Shown: piece after piece, positions 53,979 to 63,559 of the stretch
Numbering within the stretch: position 1 is the stretch's first letter
Layout of the letters: the number at the start of each line of letters is the position of its first letter
Assembly: GCF_024029775.1 (NCBI RefSeq)
Contig: NZ_CP097122.1
Span: 372,001 to 436,000 of the forward strand
Length of the DNA stretch: 64,000 bases
Source of the DNA: Fructobacillus americanaquae
GTDB taxonomy: Bacteria; Bacillota; Bacilli; Lactobacillales; Lactobacillaceae
Direction of reading: 5' to 3'
Made by a program: the position numbers and the translations under genes
Notes under the pieces: generated by a model
Database searches by the model: none
What the model saw: only the letters and a program-made list of their open reading frames with translations
Told to the model about the DNA's origin: nothing

Positions 53979-55325
53979 CTAATCCTTCCTTTGAAGGGTA
54001 GCTACGAAAAAGCCGTCCGTTTCGTAGTCATCTGGATAGATTTTCAACACATCCTCTACCCGATCATCCTTCAACTTTTTATCGGTTGGTGTCTTCAACA
54101 AGGTAAAATCAGGATTTTCAGCTAAAAAGCGTTCAATCACGCCATCGTTTTCCTGATTTAAAATCGTACAAGTACTATAAACCAAACGGCCGCCTGGCGC
54201 TAATCGCTTTGCGGTCGCATTTAAAATCGAAAGCTGTAAGTCAGCGAGGTGCAAAACATCTTCAAGCGACTTTTCATAGCGAATTTCTGGTTTCCGTCGC
54301 AAGAGCCCTAAGCCAGAACAAGGTGCATCGACCAAAATTCGATCAAAGTCTTGGTCCAACTTTTCTGGCACCTGTCGAGCATCCAAAGCTTTTGCCTCAA
54401 CCCGGTCAGCTAAACCAAGGCGTTTCGCATTGGCTTTAATCAACTTAACCTTGTGATCGTGGATATCTAAGGCCAAAACTTTGGCATCCCCCGATAAATA
54501 CTGGGCAATCTGGGTCGTCTTGCCACCAGGAGCAGCCGCCGCATCCAAAACCAAATGAACGGATTCATCAATGGCTAGTGCCTCAACCGGCAACATGGCG
54601 GATTCATCTTGAATCGTAATCAGACCTTCAATAAAGGCTTTAGAAGAAGCCACATGACCACCAGTGACGACTAGTGCATCGGCAGCCACAGCGGAATCTG
54701 AAACAAAGAGACCTTCGGTCACCAAACTTGCCTTTGCATCAGCAATCGTTGTCTTCGCCGTATTAACTCGGACAGACTGGGCCGGTGCTTCATTCAAAGA
54801 GGCCAAAATACTCTTGGTCTTATCTTCCCCGACTTGATCCAATAAGGCTTTCACCAGCCAAACGGGTAACGAATAGGAAATCGATAAACGTTCGATTGGA
54901 TCTGCAATTTTACTTTCATCAAGAAGACCCGTGCGGTCCATATTATGCAAAATAGCCGTGACAAACTTGGCTGTCCCAGCATTTCCAAGGGTCTTAGCCA
55001 CTTCAATGCTTTCGTTGAAAATGGCATGCTTAGGAATTTTGTCTAGTTTATGCCATTGGAACAATGCCGTCAAGAGCAATTCCTTGACCCATGGTTCTAA
55101 TTTTTTCCCTTTCACAAAGGGGGCCAACCAGTACTCCAACAATAAGCGGTACTGAATAGTCCCATAAACGAGCGTGGTCAAAAGCCCCTTATCAACTGCT
55201 TTAAGCTGATGGCTCTTGATCACCTGGTTCAACTGTAGGTTGGAATACGCACCGTTTTTAATTTTAGCTAGGGTAACAACCGCTAGTAAACGGGGACTTT
55301 GACTACTTTTTACTTGATTAGGCAT
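53979..55325 (-). CDS. rsmB: 16S rRNA (cytosine-967-C5)-methyltransferase
   Basis: 448 residues. NusB-like RNA-binding N-terminus (LLTTLVYGTIQYRLLLEYWL) and a catalytic domain with VLDAAAAPGGKTTQIA (SAM), VDAPCSGLGLLRRKPEIRY (motif IV Cys) and VYSTCTILNQEND (catalytic Cys). ATG 55325 follows GAGGAAG and overlaps fmt by eight bases. Confidence 0.95.
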   Translation of the reverse strand: MPNQVKSSQSPRLLAVVTLAKIKNGAYSNLQLNQVIKSHQLKAVDKGLLTTLVYGTIQYRLLLEYWLAPFVKGKKLEPWVKELLLTALFQWHKLDKIPKHAIFNESIEVAKTLGNAGTAKFVTAILHNMDRTGLLDESKIADPIERLSISYSLPVWLVKALLDQVGEDKTKSILASLNEAPAQSVRVNTAKTTIADAKASLVTEGLFVSDSAVAADALVVTGGHVASSKAFIEGLITIQDESAMLPVEALAIDESVHLVLDAAAAPGGKTTQIAQYLSGDAKVLALDIHDHKVKLIKANAKRLGLADRVEAKALDARQVPEKLDQDFDRILVDAPCSGLGLLRRKPEIRYEKSLEDVLHLADLQLSILNATAKRLAPGGRLVYSTCTILNQENDGVIERFLAENPDFTLLKTPTDKKLKDDRVEDVLKIYPDDYETDGFFVATLQRKD

Positions 55326-56289
55326 TAACTTCCTCAACGGTGACCCACTGGTCGCCCACTGCATATTTTTGACCGGCACCATTCAAATAGGCGGTAACGG
55401 CCATCACACTCTTGCCGGCTGGCTGCAGACTCTCTATTGCTAACTGCGTGCCATCAGCGGCCGCAATCACCAGGTGTTTCTTATCTTTTTTGGTAATCAC
55501 GCCCGGATTCGCTGCTGTTTTTTCAGCCAAGGGGGTCGTCTCCACCAGCTTAAAACGTTCACCGCCAACCACGGCATGGGCCGGATGAGTTGGATACAAA
55601 GCACGAATATGGCAATTTAACTGTTCAGCAGTCTCTTTTTCAAAGTCTAGGTTTTGCTGATTACGACTGATATTTGGTGAAAAGCTGACCTGGTCAGGGT
55701 CTTGAGGTTTTGCTTGGGCTGTTCCGGCTGCCAATTTTGGTAAATTAGCCAAAACTAACGGTGCCGCAACAGCACTCAACTTATCAAACATGGTCCCAAC
55801 ATTATCGGTTGCCTCAATCGGTACCTTGACCACATCAATCACATCACCAGCATCCATTTTCTTGACCATGTACATCAATGAGACGCCGGTTTCTCGGTCA
55901 CCATTCATGATTGCGTAATGAACTGGTGCACCACCACGGTACTTTGGCAGCAAGGAAGCATGGGCGTTTACCGCCGCTACCTTGGCCGCCTCCAGTAACT
56001 TTTCTGGCAGAAATTGTCCAAAAGCAGCCGTTACGATAAAATCAGGTGCCAGCTTTATCAACTCAGCCATTTCAGCTGATCCACTGATTTTTTCTGGCTG
56101 CAAGACTGGTAAAGCATGGGCTAAGGCAGCCGTCTTTACCGGACTTGGGGTCAACTTTTGCTTACGCCCCTGTGGGCGATCCGGCTGAGTCACCACAGCC
56201 AAAACATCATATTGGGGATCAGCCACTAAGACCTCTAAAATTGGGACAGCAAATTGGGGTGTTCCCATAAAGACAACGCGATTGGTCAT
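55318..56289 (-). CDS. fmt: methionyl-tRNA formyltransferase
   Basis: 323 residues. RVVFMGTPQFAVPILEVL start, NAHASLLPKYRGGAPVHYAI (about 110-129) with the HxSLLPxYRG motif, GVSLMYMVKKMDAGDVI, and C-terminal IKALQPAGK-like IESLQPAGKSVMAV. Formylates initiator tRNA. GAGGAAG precedes ATG 56289. Confidence 0.96.
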   Translation of the reverse strand: MTNRVVFMGTPQFAVPILEVLVADPQYDVLAVVTQPDRPQGRKQKLTPSPVKTAALAHALPVLQPEKISGSAEMAELIKLAPDFIVTAAFGQFLPEKLLEAAKVAAVNAHASLLPKYRGGAPVHYAIMNGDRETGVSLMYMVKKMDAGDVIDVVKVPIEATDNVGTMFDKLSAVAAPLVLANLPKLAAGTAQAKPQDPDQVSFSPNISRNQQNLDFEKETAEQLNCHIRALYPTHPAHAVVGGERFKLVETTPLAEKTAANPGVITKKDKKHLVIAAADGTQLAIESLQPAGKSVMAVTAYLNGAGQKYAVGDQWVTVEEVNA

Positions 56290-56440
56290 TAACTTCCTCA
56301 CTAGTTCTGCCGACCAGAATGCCGGCACTTTCATTTATTATAACAAATTCAATCAAAAGACTCATTGACGCTAGCAAAATGCCGATTAAGCACGGTTTAT
56401 ATGGCAGCAAAGCGCCTTACCAAGCCCACCTGTCTCCTCC

Positions 56441-58864
56441 TTACATAAAGGTAACTGGGTCACGCTTGACCGAAAGTTGGAAGCCGGCTTTAGCCTTTTG
56501 TGACCGGTCAACCAAGTCACGCAGCAAGGAATCTGCCTCATGGGGCTTCTTCAGTTTGAGCAGAATCTGGAAATAGTAGCGTCCCTTTAGCTTGGCGATG
56601 GCTTGGGGTGATGGCCCCAGCATCAAAACATCCTCTGGCAACTTTTTTCTCAACCAAAGACCGATTTTGGCACTCTGGACCGCCACCAGGTTTTCATCAG
56701 GGTGTGAACTCTGAATCTGAATCGTGTAGTAGTAGGGTGGAAATTCACCCGCATGGCGGATAGCCATTTCTTGCCGGTAAAAGCCTTCGTAATCATGGTG
56801 CTTTGCAAATGTCAGCGCGTAATGCTTGGGATTAAACGTTTGAATCACAACCTCTCCCGCCCGATTACCTCGACCGGCTCGGCCGGCAACCTGGGTAAGG
56901 AGTTCAAAGGTTTTTTCACTAGCACGAAAATCAGGTAAGCCCAGACCCGTATCGGCATTTAAAACGCCAACTAGCGTAACATCCTCAAAGTCCAAGCCTT
57001 TGGCTACCATTTGTGTCCCCAACAAAATTTGTGCTTTTTTAGCTCCAAAATCAGCCAAGGCTTGCGCCATGGCCCCCTTCTTCTTGGTGGTATCCTGGTC
57101 CAAGCGAATGACCGGGTATTCCGGGAGCACACGGCCCAATTCTTCTTGGACCTTCTCAGTCCCTGTGCCATAGTAGCGGATGCGCTTGGACCCGCAATTT
57201 GGACAAATATGTGGGATTGGTGCTTGGAAGTCACAGTAATGACACTTAAGGGTTTTCGTATCCATGTGCAGAGTCATGGCCAAGTTACAATTGGGGTCTT
57301 TAGGTACGTAGCCACAATCCCGGCACATTACAAAGGATGAAAAGCCGCGCCGGTTCAGTAACAAAACCGCTTGTTCCCCACGAGCCAAATGATCTTTCAA
57401 CTTTTCCAAGAGTTCGGTTGAAAAATTGGTATCCCCTTTTTGAACAACTGTCTGTCGCATATCAACAATCTTAACCGGTGGCAACGTGGCCGCTGCCGCA
57501 GCCCGTTTTGTTAGCGTCAGCAACCGATAAACACCTTTTTGTGCTCGTGCCCGGCTTTCCAGTGAAGGCGTTGCCGAACCTAAAACAACGGGCGCCTGAT
57601 GATAGGCACCACGCCACAGGGCCACATCACGGGCAGAATAATGCGGATTTTCACTCTGACTATAGGAAGTTTCATGTTCCTCATCAACGATAATCAAGCC
57701 TAAATGAGAAAGTGGTGCAAAGACCGCTGACCGGGCCCCAACCACCACCTTGACCTGACCGGATTGAATTCGCCGCCATTCATCATAGCGTTCCCCGGCA
57801 GACAAAGCAGAATGAAGGACCGCAGTTGCATCCCCAAAACGGTCGGCCACCCGTTTTTGCATTTGCGGCGTCAATGCGATTTCGGGAACTAAGAAAAGAA
57901 CTTGTTTCCCCTGGTCAATCGCCTTTTGCGCTGCCTGGAGGTAAACCTCGGTCTTCCCAGAACCGGTAATCCCCTCAAGCAAAAAGGTCGTCTTTTCCTT
58001 GGACGTAATGGCTGCCGTCACGGCATCGTAGGCTTTCTGCTGATCTTCATTTAACACCTTAACCGCTTCAATTTTACCAGAGGCCATCGCTCCTGGACGC
58101 CTTTTTTGCTCAACCTGGCGCTTCACCAACCAACCATTTTTAACACCCGTCGTCAATGTTGCCGCAGCAACGTCCACTTGAGCCAACCAATCGCGCTTCG
58201 TAAAGGTTTCACCAAGGTGGTCCAGGCAAAAAGCCAACAAAGTAGCCTGACTTTTAGCTGATTGACGCAGCGTTTCTTTCGCATGATCCAATCGGTCCTG
58301 GTCACTGGTTACCTGATAGGCCAGTTCCGTTTTAATCCGGCCCTTATTTTCAATCACCGTTTCAATTGATAATTGACCTGCGGCCGCTAGCTGGCGTATC
58401 CGCCGCCATTCCTTAGCCGAAAAGTCTTTGGTTTTGACCAAGCGCTCCACTTGACCATCGAAGTAAGCCAGGCGGTCGGCGGGCAACAAGTCTGAATGGG
58501 CCCGTAAGCGTTTTTTATAAGATGCCTTTAGAGCGGTTGGCAACATCAGGGCCAAAAAAGAGACTTGGAATGAAAAATTAGTTTGCGCCAATTCATCGGA
58601 CAAAGCCAGCATTTCCTGGTTGAGAACCGGATGGTCATCCAAGACAGTCAAAATATCCTTAACTTGGTCAACGGCTAAATCAGTTGGCAAGTCAACATCA
58701 GTTTTTAACACATAACCCAAAACCGAACGGTGACCAAAGGCGACCAAAACACGCACACCGGGTTGCACTGCAGCTTGAATTTCATCAGGAATTAAATAAG
58801 TATACGGCCGATTCGTTTGCTGGGTGGGAACATCCACCACCACCTGTGCATACCTGAGTGCCAT
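56441..58864 (-). CDS. priA: primosomal replication helicase PriA
   Basis: 807 residues. N-terminal 3'-end-binding domain (AQVVVDVPTQQTNRPYTYLI), Walker A EGITGSGKTEVYLQAA (about 295-310), DEEHETSY, zinc region CRDCGYVPKDPNC, CHYCDF, CPNCG (about 520-565) and helicase motifs RLDQDTTKKKGAM, QVAGRAGRGNRAGEVVIQTF. Restarts stalled forks. Perfect AGGAGGTGA Shine-Dalgarno site. Confidence 0.97.
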   Translation of the reverse strand: MALRYAQVVVDVPTQQTNRPYTYLIPDEIQAAVQPGVRVLVAFGHRSVLGYVLKTDVDLPTDLAVDQVKDILTVLDDHPVLNQEMLALSDELAQTNFSFQVSFLALMLPTALKASYKKRLRAHSDLLPADRLAYFDGQVERLVKTKDFSAKEWRRIRQLAAAGQLSIETVIENKGRIKTELAYQVTSDQDRLDHAKETLRQSAKSQATLLAFCLDHLGETFTKRDWLAQVDVAAATLTTGVKNGWLVKRQVEQKRRPGAMASGKIEAVKVLNEDQQKAYDAVTAAITSKEKTTFLLEGITGSGKTEVYLQAAQKAIDQGKQVLFLVPEIALTPQMQKRVADRFGDATAVLHSALSAGERYDEWRRIQSGQVKVVVGARSAVFAPLSHLGLIIVDEEHETSYSQSENPHYSARDVALWRGAYHQAPVVLGSATPSLESRARAQKGVYRLLTLTKRAAAAATLPPVKIVDMRQTVVQKGDTNFSTELLEKLKDHLARGEQAVLLLNRRGFSSFVMCRDCGYVPKDPNCNLAMTLHMDTKTLKCHYCDFQAPIPHICPNCGSKRIRYYGTGTEKVQEELGRVLPEYPVIRLDQDTTKKKGAMAQALADFGAKKAQILLGTQMVAKGLDFEDVTLVGVLNADTGLGLPDFRASEKTFELLTQVAGRAGRGNRAGEVVIQTFNPKHYALTFAKHHDYEGFYRQEMAIRHAGEFPPYYYTIQIQSSHPDENLVAVQSAKIGLWLRKKLPEDVLMLGPSPQAIAKLKGRYYFQILLKLKKPHEADSLLRDLVDRSQKAKAGFQLSVKRDPVTFM

Positions 58865-58928
58865 CGCGGGTCACCTCCTCTTCTGTCATGTTTTCAATCG
58901 TTTACTAGCAATCAATAAAGCTGGAATA

Positions 58929-58955
58929 AAAAAGACCCGAAACGTTCAGGGCCCT
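58929..58955 (-). terminator. terminator after nadR
   Basis: Minus strand CCTGAA-cgt-TTCGGG hairpin within a GGGCCC/GGGTC context followed by T6. Confidence 0.65.
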
Positions 58956-58959
58956 TGTT

Positions 58960-60075
58960 TTAAACCTTGGTCAAATTGATGCCAACTTTATCTTCAATAA
59001 TTTCCAAAGCCTGCATATAACGGGCATAATAGCCTGCCGGATCATCGGGTCCTCCCCGACGATCCAAGGCCACTGCCAAGTCAGCATAGCCATAATCCGC
59101 AATCACCTGCCAGAGGTGACGGTCAAATTCGGCACTTTCAATTGGATCTGCGCCGTTCAAAACAGCTACCGTTGGTGGAATGACCAAAATTAGGTCTAAT
59201 TTTTCTTCATGAATGGTATTCTCAAATAGTGGTAACAATTGGGCCAAATCAGCTTTGGGTAACCACTCTCTTGCTTCCACCATGGTCACCATCGCATCTG
59301 TATCAAAGAAAGTCAAGCCGTTATTGGCCGGCGAATTAATCTCGGCCGAATTAGCATCATATTGTCCTTGAATAATCCGTGAATAATCCTTTAAAAGTAA
59401 TTCACTATCAAAGACATTTGACTTTTCCTGGTAAGTTCGTGAAAACTCTACCGAAAAAGGCGAATTCGATGTTCGCGCTAAGCGCCTGGTTAAAGTTGAT
59501 TTACCCGTTTGTGGTGCCCCAACGACCAAAATCTTTTTAGCAAAATGGCGCCGAAAAACACGGTTAATAAAGTCCCAGTTGCCTAGGGGGTCCTTACGAA
59601 CAGCTGTTGCCGACACCTTCAAAATGGTCCGATCCATTAATGAAACACGAAAATGCCCATCTTTTGGCAACATCTTTTCGAGCATTTCCTTATATTCTGC
59701 TTCACCTGTATATAGCGTAATCTGTGCCTCAGGGTTCACAATATTTCGGCGAATCGTTGCGGTCAACCGGTCTGTCCATTCCTGCCAACCATTAGGCATC
59801 TGAGGGATATCATCTTCATTGATGTAATCAACCTTGATGTTGTCTTCATCATTGAAGGACTCCCGTAAGTAACGGAACCGCTTTTCAACCGGCAAACCGA
59901 TTTGATCCCCACGATCACCTGTGTAACCAGAAGTAATCACAACGACCCCATCATTCAGGGCTGCGGCCTTATAAATTTCGGCTTGGTGCCCAATGTGCAT
60001 CGGTGCCAAGGTTCCAAAAAAAACCCCAATTCGGTCACCTGTTAAGTTTGCTTTAACTAAGTTTTTTTTGACCAT
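58960..60075 (-). CDS. nadR: NadR-type NMN adenylyltransferase / nicotinamide riboside kinase
   Basis: 371 residues. N-terminal nucleotidyltransferase with GVFFGTLAPMHIGHQAEIYK (GTxxPxHxGH, about 18-37) and SATAVRKDPLGNWDFI (about 167, the STxxR-like motif); C-terminal kinase with P-loop GAPQTGKSTLTRRLA (about 192-206) and FFDTDAMVT. It lacks the N-terminal HTH of enterobacterial NadR, so no repressor role. Makes NAD from salvaged nicotinamide riboside. ATG 60075 follows AGGAAG. Confidence 0.93.
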   Translation of the reverse strand: MVKKNLVKANLTGDRIGVFFGTLAPMHIGHQAEIYKAAALNDGVVVITSGYTGDRGDQIGLPVEKRFRYLRESFNDEDNIKVDYINEDDIPQMPNGWQEWTDRLTATIRRNIVNPEAQITLYTGEAEYKEMLEKMLPKDGHFRVSLMDRTILKVSATAVRKDPLGNWDFINRVFRRHFAKKILVVGAPQTGKSTLTRRLARTSNSPFSVEFSRTYQEKSNVFDSELLLKDYSRIIQGQYDANSAEINSPANNGLTFFDTDAMVTMVEAREWLPKADLAQLLPLFENTIHEEKLDLILVIPPTVAVLNGADPIESAEFDRHLWQVIADYGYADLAVALDRRGGPDDPAGYYARYMQALEIIEDKVGINLTKV

Positions 60076-60228
60076 CAGTCTTCCTAACATCTATTTTATC
60101 AAACACTTCACTGGCAAAATCAGCCAGTGCATACTAATTTTATTATACCAAAGATGGTCAAGGGAGAAATAGAAAGGCAATTTTATCGACATTTCATCCA
60201 CTCATTCACCCTCTTTAACCTAAAACAT

Positions 60229-60266
60229 CAAAAAAGACAACATCGGCCTACAGACCATTGCTGTCT
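60229..60266 (-). terminator. pdxST terminator
   Basis: Minus strand AGACAGCAATGGTC-tgta-GGCCGATGTTGTCT, with wobble pairs and one mismatch, then T6. Confidence 0.75.
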
Positions 60267-60298
60267 CTTGAATTTATCGTATCGTTTATTGATTTTAA

Positions 60299-60856
60299 TC
60301 AAACTGATGCGCTGACCATCTCCGAGAAAAGTTGATGTAACCGAGGGTCATCAGACAGTTCCGGGTGAAATGACGTTGCCAAAATATTACCATGTTTAAC
60401 GGCAATAATCCGATCGCCATCAATCTTTGCCAATACTTCAACGTCAGCTGCAACCTGCTTTAAGTATGGAGCTCTGATAAAGATACCGGGAAATGGCTGA
60501 TCAAAACCGGCTACATCGATATTAGCCTGGAAGCTATCTTTCTGCCGGCCAAAACCATTCCGCTCCACTTCACCTTTAATACCGGCTAAGGCATCTGGGC
60601 GGGATAAGAGTACCAAACCAGCACAGGTTCCAAAAATTGGCAGTCCTGACGCTACTTTTTCCTGCAGAGGCTTTAATAAAGCAAATTTGAGCAACAAGTT
60701 CATCATTGTTGTACTCTCACCCCCAGGAATAATTAGACCATCAACCTGGTTTAAATCTTCTTCTGAGAGAACCTTTTTCCCTGCTACACCAGACTGGGCA
60801 AGCATGTTGATATGCTCGTCAACAGCACCTTGTAAATCTAAAACACCAATTACCAT
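60299..60856 (-). CDS. pdxT: pyridoxal 5'-phosphate synthase glutaminase subunit
   Basis: 185 residues. VIGVLDLQGAVDEHINML, GLIIPGGESTTMMNLL (about 40-55), FGTCAGLVLLS (nucleophile Cys, about 77), and SFHPELSDDPRLHQLF with the His-Glu pair. Supplies ammonia to PdxS. The start is 20 bases after pdxS, so translation depends on the pdxS transcript. Intact, unlike pdxS. Confidence 0.95.
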   Translation of the reverse strand: MVIGVLDLQGAVDEHINMLAQSGVAGKKVLSEEDLNQVDGLIIPGGESTTMMNLLLKFALLKPLQEKVASGLPIFGTCAGLVLLSRPDALAGIKGEVERNGFGRQKDSFQANIDVAGFDQPFPGIFIRAPYLKQVAADVEVLAKIDGDRIIAVKHGNILATSFHPELSDDPRLHQLFSEMVSASV

Positions 60857-60875
60857 CTGCTCGTCCCTTTTTCAA

Positions 60876-61761
60876 TTAGATTCCGCGTGGAGCCATCTTG
60901 TCTTCGTCGTGCAAAGTAGCTGTATCGATTCCCTTCATTGGAGCACCCAAGTTCTTTGAAACTTCAGCAATCAAGTGGTAATCCGTTGGGCTAGCCGTTG
61001 CAGTCACAATTGCCTTGGCAAACTTAGCCGGATTTTCTGACTTAAAGATACCAGAACCAACAAAAACGCCATCGGCACCGAGATTCATCATCAAAGCAGC
61101 GTCGGCTGGCGTTGAAATGCCACCGGCAGCAAAGTTAACCACTGGCAACTTTCCAGTTTCATGAATTTCTTGAACCAAGTCTAATGGTGCCCGCAAGTCA
61201 CGGGCAATGGCCATTAAATGTTCGGGCTTTTCGTTTTGAATGTGACGAATCTGTTCGTTCACCCTTTGCATATGGCGAACTGCTTCCACAACGTCACCTG
61301 TACCGGGCTCGCCTTTCGTACGCAGCATTGAAGCTCCTTCGCCGATTCGACGCAATGCTTCCCCAAGGTCACGGCAACCACAAACAAATGGGACTGTAAA
61401 TTCATTCTTAGCAATGTGGAAGTTGTCATCGGCAGGCGTCAACACTTCACTTTCATCGATATAGTCAACACCAATACTTTCTAAAACGTGGGCTTCGGCA
61501 ATATGGCCAATCCGAGCCTTGGCCATTACAGGGATTGAAACCGCAGCCATGATTTCTTCAATCATGGCAGGATCTGACATCCGTGCACCCCCCCCCAGCA
61601 GCACGGATATCAGATGGTACACGTTCCAAGGCCATCACAGCAACAGCACCGGCTGCCTCTGCAACCTTGGCCTGCTCAACGTTGGCGACATCCATGATGA
61701 CCCCACCCTTTTGCATCTGTGCCATCCCTCGCTTGACCGTAATTGATCCAGTTTCTTTCAT
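60876..61761 (-). pseudogene. pdxS: pyridoxal 5'-phosphate synthase subunit PdxS, frameshifted at G9
   Basis: Two overlapping frames together give a full-length PdxS (294 residues once one base is removed). Frame one, from ATG 61761 (GGAGG upstream), covers [20 protein letters not shown] to [12 protein letters not shown]; frame two resumes at [20 protein letters not shown] and runs to the stop, including VMAKARIGH (Lys81 equivalent), [10 protein letters not shown] (Lys149 equivalent) and the normal C-terminus. The break is at nine consecutive G (plus-strand C9, 61588-61596); eight would restore the frame and read AAGGGARM. Everything else is intact, so this is a recent loss, slippage-controlled expression, or a sequencing error. 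Confidence 0.85.
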
Positions 61762-61848
61762 GACAATACATCCTCCACAACCTATTCTAATAAAAAGATT
61801 AAAAAATAAATTTCCAAAATCAGTAAAACCGAACTATTGGATAGAATG

Positions 61849-61857
61849 ATTATACCA
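61849..61857 (-). promoter_or_regulatory. extended -10 promoter of pdxST
   Basis: Minus strand TGGTATAAT; transcription start about 80 bases upstream of the pdxS ATG. Confidence 0.6.
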
Positions 61858-61861
61858 TAAA

Positions 61862-62300
61862 GGGTATTAGTCTTAATGTTATTATTATTACACATTCATT
61901 TAAGCAAAATAGAAACATTTCCTACATTAAAAATGGCAAAAAAATTAAAAATAGCCAAATGTAACTGAAATTCGATTGAAATTTCTAGTTTGAATTGAAA
62001 TAATCCTTTTTATTTACAAAATTATTGGTTATTTTTCTATTTTTAACCTTTTTTGCAACAAATAAAGACCAAAATAATACAATTTATTCCTTTTTCCCTG
62101 TATTTAGTTCTGCAGTGAATTTAACAAAATCATGCCAAGAGGAAAAAACAATAGTATCCATCAAAATTGATCAAAGGAAAAGCACCCAACATTACCATTT
62201 TGACACTGATAAACATGCAGTTGATTGCTAAGTCGACAGCGAGTACTATCATTAATAGAAGTCTCAAATAAGCCCATGAACCAAAAAAGGAATGGCCCAT
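61862..62300. other. AT-rich intergenic region without a supported gene
   Basis: About 440 bases with base composition clearly richer in A and T than its neighbours. A 68-codon TTG-initiated plus-strand frame (62025-62231) has no ribosome site. No tRNA, terminator or regulator gene seen. Confidence 0.6.
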
Positions 62301-62537
62301 TCAGAGCAATTTCTTTATTTTTTTTCGATTAATAAATATAGTCCATAACCAGCTTAGAACCATTAAGATTGCAAAACCAGCCACATTAACGATCAAACTA
62401 TTCAGCCAGCCAAGCAAAGATTGACCGGGCGAAAATAAGTTCACTAATAAAATATAAATAATATTGAGAGCGGTCACCAGAACAATCGCGGCTGTTCGTG
62501 GATAAAGGATGGTCAGTTCGGTTATTTTATTTCTCAT
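62301..62537 (-). CDS. small two-helix membrane protein, unknown
   Basis: 78 residues with two hydrophobic helices (TAAIVLVTALNIIYILLVNL and VAGFAILMVLSWLWTIFI), a basic C-terminus (NRKKIKKLL) and no conserved motif I know. ATG overlaps the stop of the upstream gene (ATGA), so the two are coupled and may form a pair. Confidence 0.6.
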   Translation of the reverse strand: MRNKITELTILYPRTAAIVLVTALNIIYILLVNLFSPGQSLLGWLNSLIVNVAGFAILMVLSWLWTIFINRKKIKKLL

Positions 62538-62863
62538 GTCGTAGTATTCCTAAAAAAGATGATCAATACAATTAAAAGCATGGTCCAGAGCATGCGAACC
62601 AGGTGATGGTGGTAGTTAATTTTACCACTCAAAAAGCCACGGTAGAATGTTAGTCCCTGTAGTGAAACTAAAATCAAAATACTACTGATTTGAAAAAACA
62701 GGTGGTGGGCAAAAACAGCGATAAGGATCAAGACAATATTTAAAAGCAGGTTAATGCCATGCCAAAACTTTTTTTGACTCTTTTCCAAACAAAGCGATTG
62801 AATAGAAGCCACAATCATTAATAGCGCGTACAACCCTAGTAAAATTCGAGCAATTATTGCCAA
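62534..62863 (-). CDS. small polytopic membrane protein, unknown
   Basis: 109 residues with about four hydrophobic helices (LLGLYALLMIVASI, INLLLNIVLILIAVFAHHLF, ISSILILVSLQGLTF, WTMLLIVLIIFF) and a His-rich loop (NYHHHLVR). Start is TTG at 62861-62863; a GAGGTGG site lies about 15 bases upstream, so the start is uncertain. No family recognised. Confidence 0.55.
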   Translation of the reverse strand: MAIIARILLGLYALLMIVASIQSLCLEKSQKKFWHGINLLLNIVLILIAVFAHHLFFQISSILILVSLQGLTFYRGFLSGKINYHHHLVRMLWTMLLIVLIIFFRNTTT

Positions 62864-62978
62864 CTCCGCTCACCCACCTCTACATTACGTTGGCTTTAGT
62901 CTAAAGTATCTCAATTAATTTAGCAATTTTATTGATTGATTTTTGATAGCGTTAACGATCAACCACTATAATGCCAAC

Positions 62979-63003
62979 AAAAAAACGCCTGAATAGGCGT
63001 TTT
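62979..63003 (-). terminator. terminator after the small charged proteins
   Basis: Minus strand AACGCCT-attc-AGGCGTT then T5. Confidence 0.88.
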
Positions 63004-63006
63004 CAC

Positions 63007-63144
63007 TCATTTTTCGTCAGCTTTTTCACGACTTTCGTGCGATGATTTGACGAACTTTGATTGCTTTTCTAGGCGTTCATCCTGGCGCTTAGCATCTTCA
63101 ACTTTACGGGCATCCGCCGCTTCAAATTCATGCTTTTTTTCCAT
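63007..63144 (-). CDS. 45-residue highly charged protein, paralogue of the next gene
   Basis: ATG at 63142-63144 with GGGGGA eight bases ahead; TGA at 63007-63009. The sequence is almost all Lys, Glu, Asp, Arg, Ala (RKVEDAKRQDERLEKQSK core), with no membrane segment and predicted helical. It shares the RxVEDAKxxDxR core with the 64-residue neighbour, which ends 21 bases upstream. Function unknown; composition resembles stress-induced disordered proteins. Confidence 0.7.
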   Translation of the reverse strand: MEKKHEFEAADARKVEDAKRQDERLEKQSKFVKSSHESREKADEK

Positions 63145-63165
63145 AATGATGTCCCCCAATTATGC

Positions 63166-63360
63166 TTATTGACCTTCGAAATTTTTCTTTTCGTTCTCGA
63201 ATTCCTCGTTGTCGTAGCGAGCATCCTTGTGCTTGGCATCCTCAACACGAGTGTTTGCCTTCTCTTCATGGGCTTCAGCGGCGTGTTCTTGAGCCTGCTT
63301 ACTTTTTGCCTCTTCAAAAGATTCGCGGTTCTCTTTTGAACCATCACGTAATGTTGCCAT
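63166..63360 (-). CDS. 64-residue highly charged protein, unknown
   Basis: MATLRDGSKENRESFEEAKS then a Lys/Glu/Ala helix, TRVEDAKHKDARYDNEEFEN and the end FEGQ. GGGGGA precedes the ATG, the same unusual site as its paralogue. No Cys, no membrane helix. A TATAAT box lies 30 bases upstream. Two-gene operon ending at the terminator near 62990. Confidence 0.7.
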   Translation of the reverse strand: MATLRDGSKENRESFEEAKSKQAQEHAAEAHEEKANTRVEDAKHKDARYDNEEFENEKKNFEGQ

Positions 63361-63389
63361 CCTTAATTCCCCCTTTTCAATATATTACG

Positions 63390-63395
63390 ATTATA
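63390..63395 (-). promoter_or_regulatory. -10 box for the charged-protein operon
   Basis: Minus strand TATAAT 30 bases from the ATG. No clean -35. Confidence 0.5.
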
Positions 63396-63559
63396 ATACT
63401 ATCGTGACAAATTTTAAAGACAAATGTTAAAAAGATCCAAGTATTTATTTTTCCGACCACGCCCACAGAAAATCAGCCGCACAATAACTTAATCTGGATT
63501 CCAATAGAAAGACTTCTATCACTGCCAAACTAACATTTTATTTAGAATACGCTCAAGCT

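Noticed and set aside
62025-62231. 68-codon plus-strand frame in the AT-rich gap
   Set aside because: TTG start without ribosome site; hydrophobic N-terminus follows from the T-rich bases.
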